From NCBI GenBank assembly GCA_963978545.1, contig OZ021727.1, forward strand, positions 17,868,743-17,932,742: a DNA stretch of 64,000 nt, given 5' to 3'. The position numbers and the translations under genes were made by a program. This stretch comes from Linyphia triangularis. Its lineage: Eukaryota > Arthropoda > Arachnida > Araneae > Linyphiidae. This document shows, in pieces, positions 59,179 to 64,000 of this stretch; positions within the stretch are counted from its first letter, which is position 1; each line of letters starts with the position of its first letter. Under the pieces are notes generated by a model that had not been told where the DNA came from, did not search any database, and worked only from the letters and a program-made list of their open reading frames with translations.

Positions 59179-60967
59179 GCAGTAACTCCACCTGAGGTGA
59201 TTTGTCAGAAAAAGCGATTAAAAAAAAAAAAAAAATGCGTTGGCCACTTTTTTTAAAATACAATAATGTTTAAACTTTTTATGTTTCTAGGGGGTATTTT
59301 TGATGCTCTACAACATGAATGCATAAAATTATACGATTTTTTTGAAATTTTAGTCTGAACTAACTGTTACTGCATTCCCATCTAGTACTTTCTGATTGAT
59401 GCTAACAAAATTGCAGTAACTCCATCAATCAGCTATTGAAGATACATTTTACGACCCAAAGGTGGTGTAATACTAATTTAGCTTATATCGTTGTATTACG
59501 ACATAAAGATACACAAGAACGTTATCAACAAATGAATTTTTACTTTCAGATCAAAAAATTATTTTATTGGAAAAATTCTCCGTGCTATTTACATAAAATG
59601 AAAAATATTCTTGTATTGCTTACAAGACTATACAAATAGTAATGCTTATTTTAGCTTCTACTTAAATAAAAAAACATGATTTTTCCCAATTCTTTTTACC
59701 TTGTTAAACTACCTTAAAAAATTGCTGCGCAAATCTACAGCTTTTTGGTTGACTGGAAGTGATTTCCAAAAATTGTGACGATTTTTCTGGCATTAGATAA
59801 AACAAGTTTTCTAATATAATTGTTTTTTTCGTTCATCCCTCTGAATTGTAAGATTGATTGCGGCATATCAGAAACATTCTTTAATAATTGTATCTTTAGG
59901 AAATTTAAAGATATGGATTCTTCAGAAAAATCTGATTCGTAAATTAGGTAGTAGTTTCCTCTTTCCTCAACGCTTTCAGCGACGATTTTTAAGTAAGGTT
60001 TTGGTACAATTTTTGAGGTATTAATGTTGTTGCGATGGTCTAATTCTAACGATCTATAAGATGCAAGAATATCTAGTTCTTTTTCCATATTAATCGCATT
60101 TAAACTCATAAAATCTTGTAAAAAAAGCTTCCATTGTGAAATAATGACTAAGTTTCGACGAATAAAGCTATTCACATTCACAATTTGAGAGTTATAACAA
60201 TAATACACCCTAAGTAATCATTATCAAACGTCTATACCAATTGTTTATTTGTATGTATAACAATTGTATTATAATTTCTGTATACGGATAAAAGTTTTCA
60301 ATAAAAAGACACTCACCTGACTTTCTGCAGTCTAATAGTAATGCTTTCCATGATACACTTTCATTCATCATTTTATAAACTTCTACTAAAGGTCTCAGTT
60401 AATTCGTAAAGGATATATTTGAAGACTGCTTTCTATAACTCTATGATAATAAAGTTAAAAAAAAAAAAAAATCTCCATTTTAAACATTAAAAGACTTCTA
60501 CAATAATCGCCTATTGTTTAAAAATTAAAAAGTCATTTTGTCATATCATTCAGTTCACCGTGACAAAAGCAAACGATGACAAATCAACTTCTTTTAACGT
60601 AATAAAAAATTGAAACTTATGAAATGGATCTCACAATATCTAAGGTGAATGACTGTCAGTCCAGTCTTATAAATCCCCCGAAGGCGTTTATCATACTTCC
60701 CCAAAGTTTCTACGCATCTTACAATCACAGAAACGAGTCAATTCCCCAATTCAGTGGAGTTACTGCGTTTCAGCTTAGTCCTTCTTTTTGATGCATTCTT
60801 GCTAAGTCGACCTCGTCTTATTTTGAAGTTGGTGCAATACAAACTACCGAGTTTAATAGAAAAGGGGCCGAAAACCGATCATGTATTTATGTACACATAT
60901 TCGTATGATCTTTTAGAGGCACCAAAAATCGCAATAACTCAAAATCGACAAAAAGTGGAGTTACTGC
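59179..60967. mobile_element. Putative element framed by inverted GCAGTAACTCCAC repeats
   Basis: GCAGTAACTCCAC occurs at 59179-59191 and, with its last base changed, at 59413. The inverse GTGGAGTTACTGC occurs at 60754-60766 and 60955-60967. Each side therefore has two copies, pointing inward, about 200-235 bp apart. Outermost context also agrees (AAATGCAGTAACTCCAC on both, with TTATACT nearby). The block encloses a minus-strand ORF with an apparent intron. This arrangement suggests terminal plus subterminal transposase-binding repeats, but no target duplication is clear and the family is unknown. Confidence 0.5.
59735..60351 (-). CDS. Unknown two-exon gene candidate, about 169 aa
   Basis: Exon 2 (59735-60209) is the longest clean ORF with normal amino-acid composition in the right third of the window. 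It lies directly behind a plausible acceptor (ACTTAG) at 60210. Upstream on the minus strand, a short exon (60317-60351) begins ATGGAAAGC and ends at a consensus donor CAG|GTGAGT. Joining across the 107-bp intron keeps frame and gives MESITIRLQKVR followed by VYYCYNSQIVN. I recognise no domain. There is no signal peptide or membrane segment, and the composition is Ile/Asn/Ser rich, in line with AT-rich DNA. It sits inside inverted repeats, so it may be a transposon-encoded protein or part of one. Expression is unproven and the splice model is my reading. Confidence 0.4.
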
Positions 60968-61072
60968 ATTTCTGCTTAGTATAATTAAACTTAAGAAGAA
61001 AAAAAAGCATGATTTCAAATGTATGGCATTTTTGCTCTGCTAAATCATGGTTTTCTAAAAGCAATGGGAAGG

Positions 61073-61104
<32 letters not shown>

Positions 61105-64000
61105 ATAAATAGTTTTTTTTTTTTTTGTCATACCATTTTACCTTTCATTGAGAGTATGTAGGTTATATATATATAAGGTTATTCTGACCAGTGTTTTATA
61201 CAGCTTTATAAAAATACAGCTTTTGGCATTAACTCTCTGCATCTTTGGGCTGTTCTGAATACGTGTTGAAAGATTCATTTCCTTAAACCATTTTAGGGTG
61301 GCTTTACAACAAACTACAAACCAACAAAATAACAAATTTGTATATTGAGGATTCTCAAATGTGATAAAACGTTCTCAGCAGTTAACTAACTGCAGTGCAA
61401 GGAAACGTTGAATGGGGACATGCCCACTACACATAATCCCGTTCGATCTACCCAAACGATAAAAGAAATAAATAAATATCGCCTGATTTCTAATTAGCAT
61501 CAAAAGCGGGAGGCAAGAAAGAAAACGAAATATACATCACAGAATGTAACTGAAGGATGGGAGAATAAAAAAAAAAATCGTTTAAATTTCCATTCCAGGC
61601 CAGAGCACATTTTTAAAGATGGCAACTCAATTTCCTTTTCCTTTCATTTTTCTTCTCTGTAACTTCCCTCCTTGTTTTGAATTAATTACTCTCTAACCCC
61701 CGAATTTCCAGGGCTCAATAACATCTGGGAACGAGGATGTTAAATTGAGATCCGAAGCACAGCAAGGGAGGGTTGGCTTGTGTAAGAGAAACAAAATGAG
61801 ACTGGATGGGAAAAAATGATGATTTTTTTTTCTTTTTGCTAAATGTATAAATGTATGCCATCGTTTTTAAAGAAACGAAGATGATTATCAATCGGGAGGA
61901 AGTGGAGGGAGGTATGGATTGAAATTTGTAAAAGGAAATTTTATGAAAATTCGGTGCGAAAATGAGTTTTAAGAAAGAAACAGATTTCGCTTCGTTAAAT
62001 AAAGCATTTGATGTACTGAAATATTACAGGGTACCCTAAAATTGACCAACACATTTGAAGAATTATTATAATCAAAAACAATAATATAACAATAATAATA
62101 ACAACAATAAAACGGAACACGATATGAATGTACCATTTGCTTCATTCTAATTTGGAAACTAGAGATTTTTTAGTCGTACTACATAGAACGTTATACAGAA
62201 CACAATGACATCAAAATGTCTCTATTTTAACACACACGCCAAGTTCCGTTTCGCTATTCACTAAAAATCCTACACCCATAACAGCTATCCAAAAGGAATC
62301 GACTATTGTGCAAAGGGGTCAACTAAAAAAAAATTGGAAGGCTAAATTTCTACGCCAAAAATATACGTAATTTCATACTTCTTATATTGCTAAAGCAATG
62401 TACGTTGTTTAGACTCGTGTGTTGTTCGGTAGTGGTCATCAAAATATTGTCTTTTATAATGTTCTTTGTTTTTAAGAGTTGTTCCCTTTTCGCAATAGCT
62501 TTTAAATTTTAAGTTATAGGCATTGGTTTGGTGGAGAATAGCCATTGAAAACTCTTGCGCCAATAAACCCTAACCAACCAACCTTTTCTCCATAGTCAAT
62601 TCAAAGATTCTCTTATAGAATCCATATTTAACTCGGACGTGACCTCTTACTGTATTTTCGCAGTGTATTCTTGGTAGCAGGATCCAATTTAGAAAATGGA
62701 ATACCATATGAACTGCATAGCAGATGAGCCCTCCTCCCCCTTACCCCATCGACGATTGTTGGTGTTATTTAAATATTAATGACAATTTCGATTACTATCT
62801 TGATTAAATTAATATATAGATATGAACAGTTTAATAAATAAAAGAGTTATTAAAATATATATTTTTATATATTCTGGCACTGATCAAGTGTGCTCAACAG
62901 AATATTGAAACTTACATAGTGACATAGGTCTGCAACCAGGAAATTGCATGGGAATTTTTTTTTTTAAGGTTTCTTATAGATTTATATTCACTAAAACCGG
63001 GGGAAATACTTAAAAAAAGTTTCATAACGTCAGGTTTTCTTGAAAAAATTGTTTTGATAATTTCATTAGAGTGAATTCAAAGCGAGTTCAATAACTCAGT
63101 TTTAGAAAAATAAGTCTTTCAAAAGATGCTGCCGAATTACTGGGGTCAAGACTAAATAATAAAAACCTAGTGTCACCCCGAACCTCATTTACTTTACCCA
63201 GGAAGATGGGACGTCAATATGTTAGCTGACTATTGTTGGATGCTTAAGCGGGATACAAAAAATGGAAAGCGGAAGAAAGCGAAGAAAAACTAAAGAGAAG
63301 AAGATAAGACTTCATAGGCAGAAATAATAATAAGAAATATTGTTAAGTTCAATGTAATAAAATAGCTGTTCTTTTATTAATATCATGTTTTTTTATGCAA
63401 ATACTCTGTATTTTGTAAAAAAATCTGAACGTGATGGAGGGAAATGGAGATCATTTTTGATTCAGCGGACTGAAAAAAGTAATATTTAGGAAAAACATCT
63501 CATGTAGTCGAAAAATAATTTTTGTTGCAGACCTGTGTTATTCAGAACTTTTCAGGTAATTTAGGGGCAACTGAAATGAGGAGGACCTAGATATACGGGA
63601 AATGCCTTGCATGCCTTATGGGAAATAAGGGCTTGCTTGGCAGGCGCATAGCCATATCCTTTCCCAAAATTTTAAGTTTACCTCATTATAACAAAGACTC
63701 ATTATGAATTTCACATATAAACGTTTTTAATTATATATTGCTAAGTTCATGGATTTTAATTCTACAAGTGAGGAAACGATAAGAAGCTAGGGAAGGAATA
63801 GATTAGAAATTCTCAATTGCTATATTCCTTTTCAATATCCGTTACAGTGTAAAAAGTGTGACAGCGTGATTTAACTGTATATAATTGTAAATAGCATTCA
63901 GTTTGTTTTTTTAAGTTTATTTTATTAAATGTAATAGATAACAGCGATAATTCAAGCTAAAAGTGCTCATCTCCTGAGTAAATCTAGAAATTTCAAGATG
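60968..64000. other. Gene-free right end
   Basis: Contains a poly(A) run (about 61073-61101) facing a T run (61112-61126), AAC/AAT simple sequence at 62080-62113, and a short repeat ending in (AACC)n at 62525-62584. No gene with a recognisable domain reaches the window edge. Confidence 0.5.
62525..62584 (+). repeat. Short repeat ending in (AACC)n
   Basis: GGTTTGGTGGAGAATAGCCA, then AAAACTCTTGCGCCAATAAA and CCTAACCAACCAACC form a compact unit of about 60 bp. The tail equals that of the SINE families, but the body is unrelated. It is probably another passenger of the same retrotransposition machinery. Confidence 0.4.

Overview
The window looks like gene-poor intergenic or large-intron DNA from an animal nuclear genome, most likely an arthropod. 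It is strongly AT-rich, full of homopolymer runs, and carries tRNA-derived SINEs, cut-and-paste DNA transposons and a Ty3/gypsy fragment. The transposase relics resemble types common in arthropods, and the sparse gene content would fit a large chelicerate (spider-like) genome, but that placement is an inference. I see no recognisable host gene, rRNA gene, intact tRNA gene, CRISPR array or bacterial-style operon.

Layout. 2126-5206 is a 3.1-kb foldback element with inverted arms built of ~178-bp repeats and broken coding fragments in its centre. 5516-6201 is a non-autonomous hAT element with a perfect 8-bp target duplication. 7.2-9.0 kb holds SINE copies. 14891-15313 is a TTAA-flanked foldback MITE, and a second copy of it at 21707-27413 is split by a 5.3-kb CACTA-like element (21823-27108). 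That element itself contains a Ty3/gypsy fragment and a SINE. 17.76-18.44 kb is a ~126-bp tandem array, and 30.27-30.54 kb is a 24/27-bp minisatellite. 38072-40870 is a 2.8-kb DNA transposon with near-identical termini, TTAA flanks and a decayed 'Mutator-like' (possibly Kolobok-type) transposase. 41710-42973 is a palindromic Tc1/mariner derivative. 43229-43639 holds two MITEs sharing one TTAA. 51.67-54.21 kb is an element with inverted ends and a nearly perfect 140-bp-arm hairpin inside. 59.18-60.97 kb is framed by inverted GCAGTAACTCCAC repeats and holds the best unknown gene candidate, a two-exon ORF of about 169 codons.

How it fits together. The window is a record of layered transposition. 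Six copies of SINE family 1 mostly have perfect 9-15-bp target duplications, so that family was active recently. At least four otherwise unrelated short repeats end in the same (AACC)n tail, which suggests one shared retrotransposition machinery. Several elements use TTAA as target. Scattered islands of more balanced base composition (near 1.1, 13.7, 19.1, 32.1, 33.4, 49.9 and 55.0 kb) belong to no recognised repeat and are the best places to look for conserved regulatory DNA.
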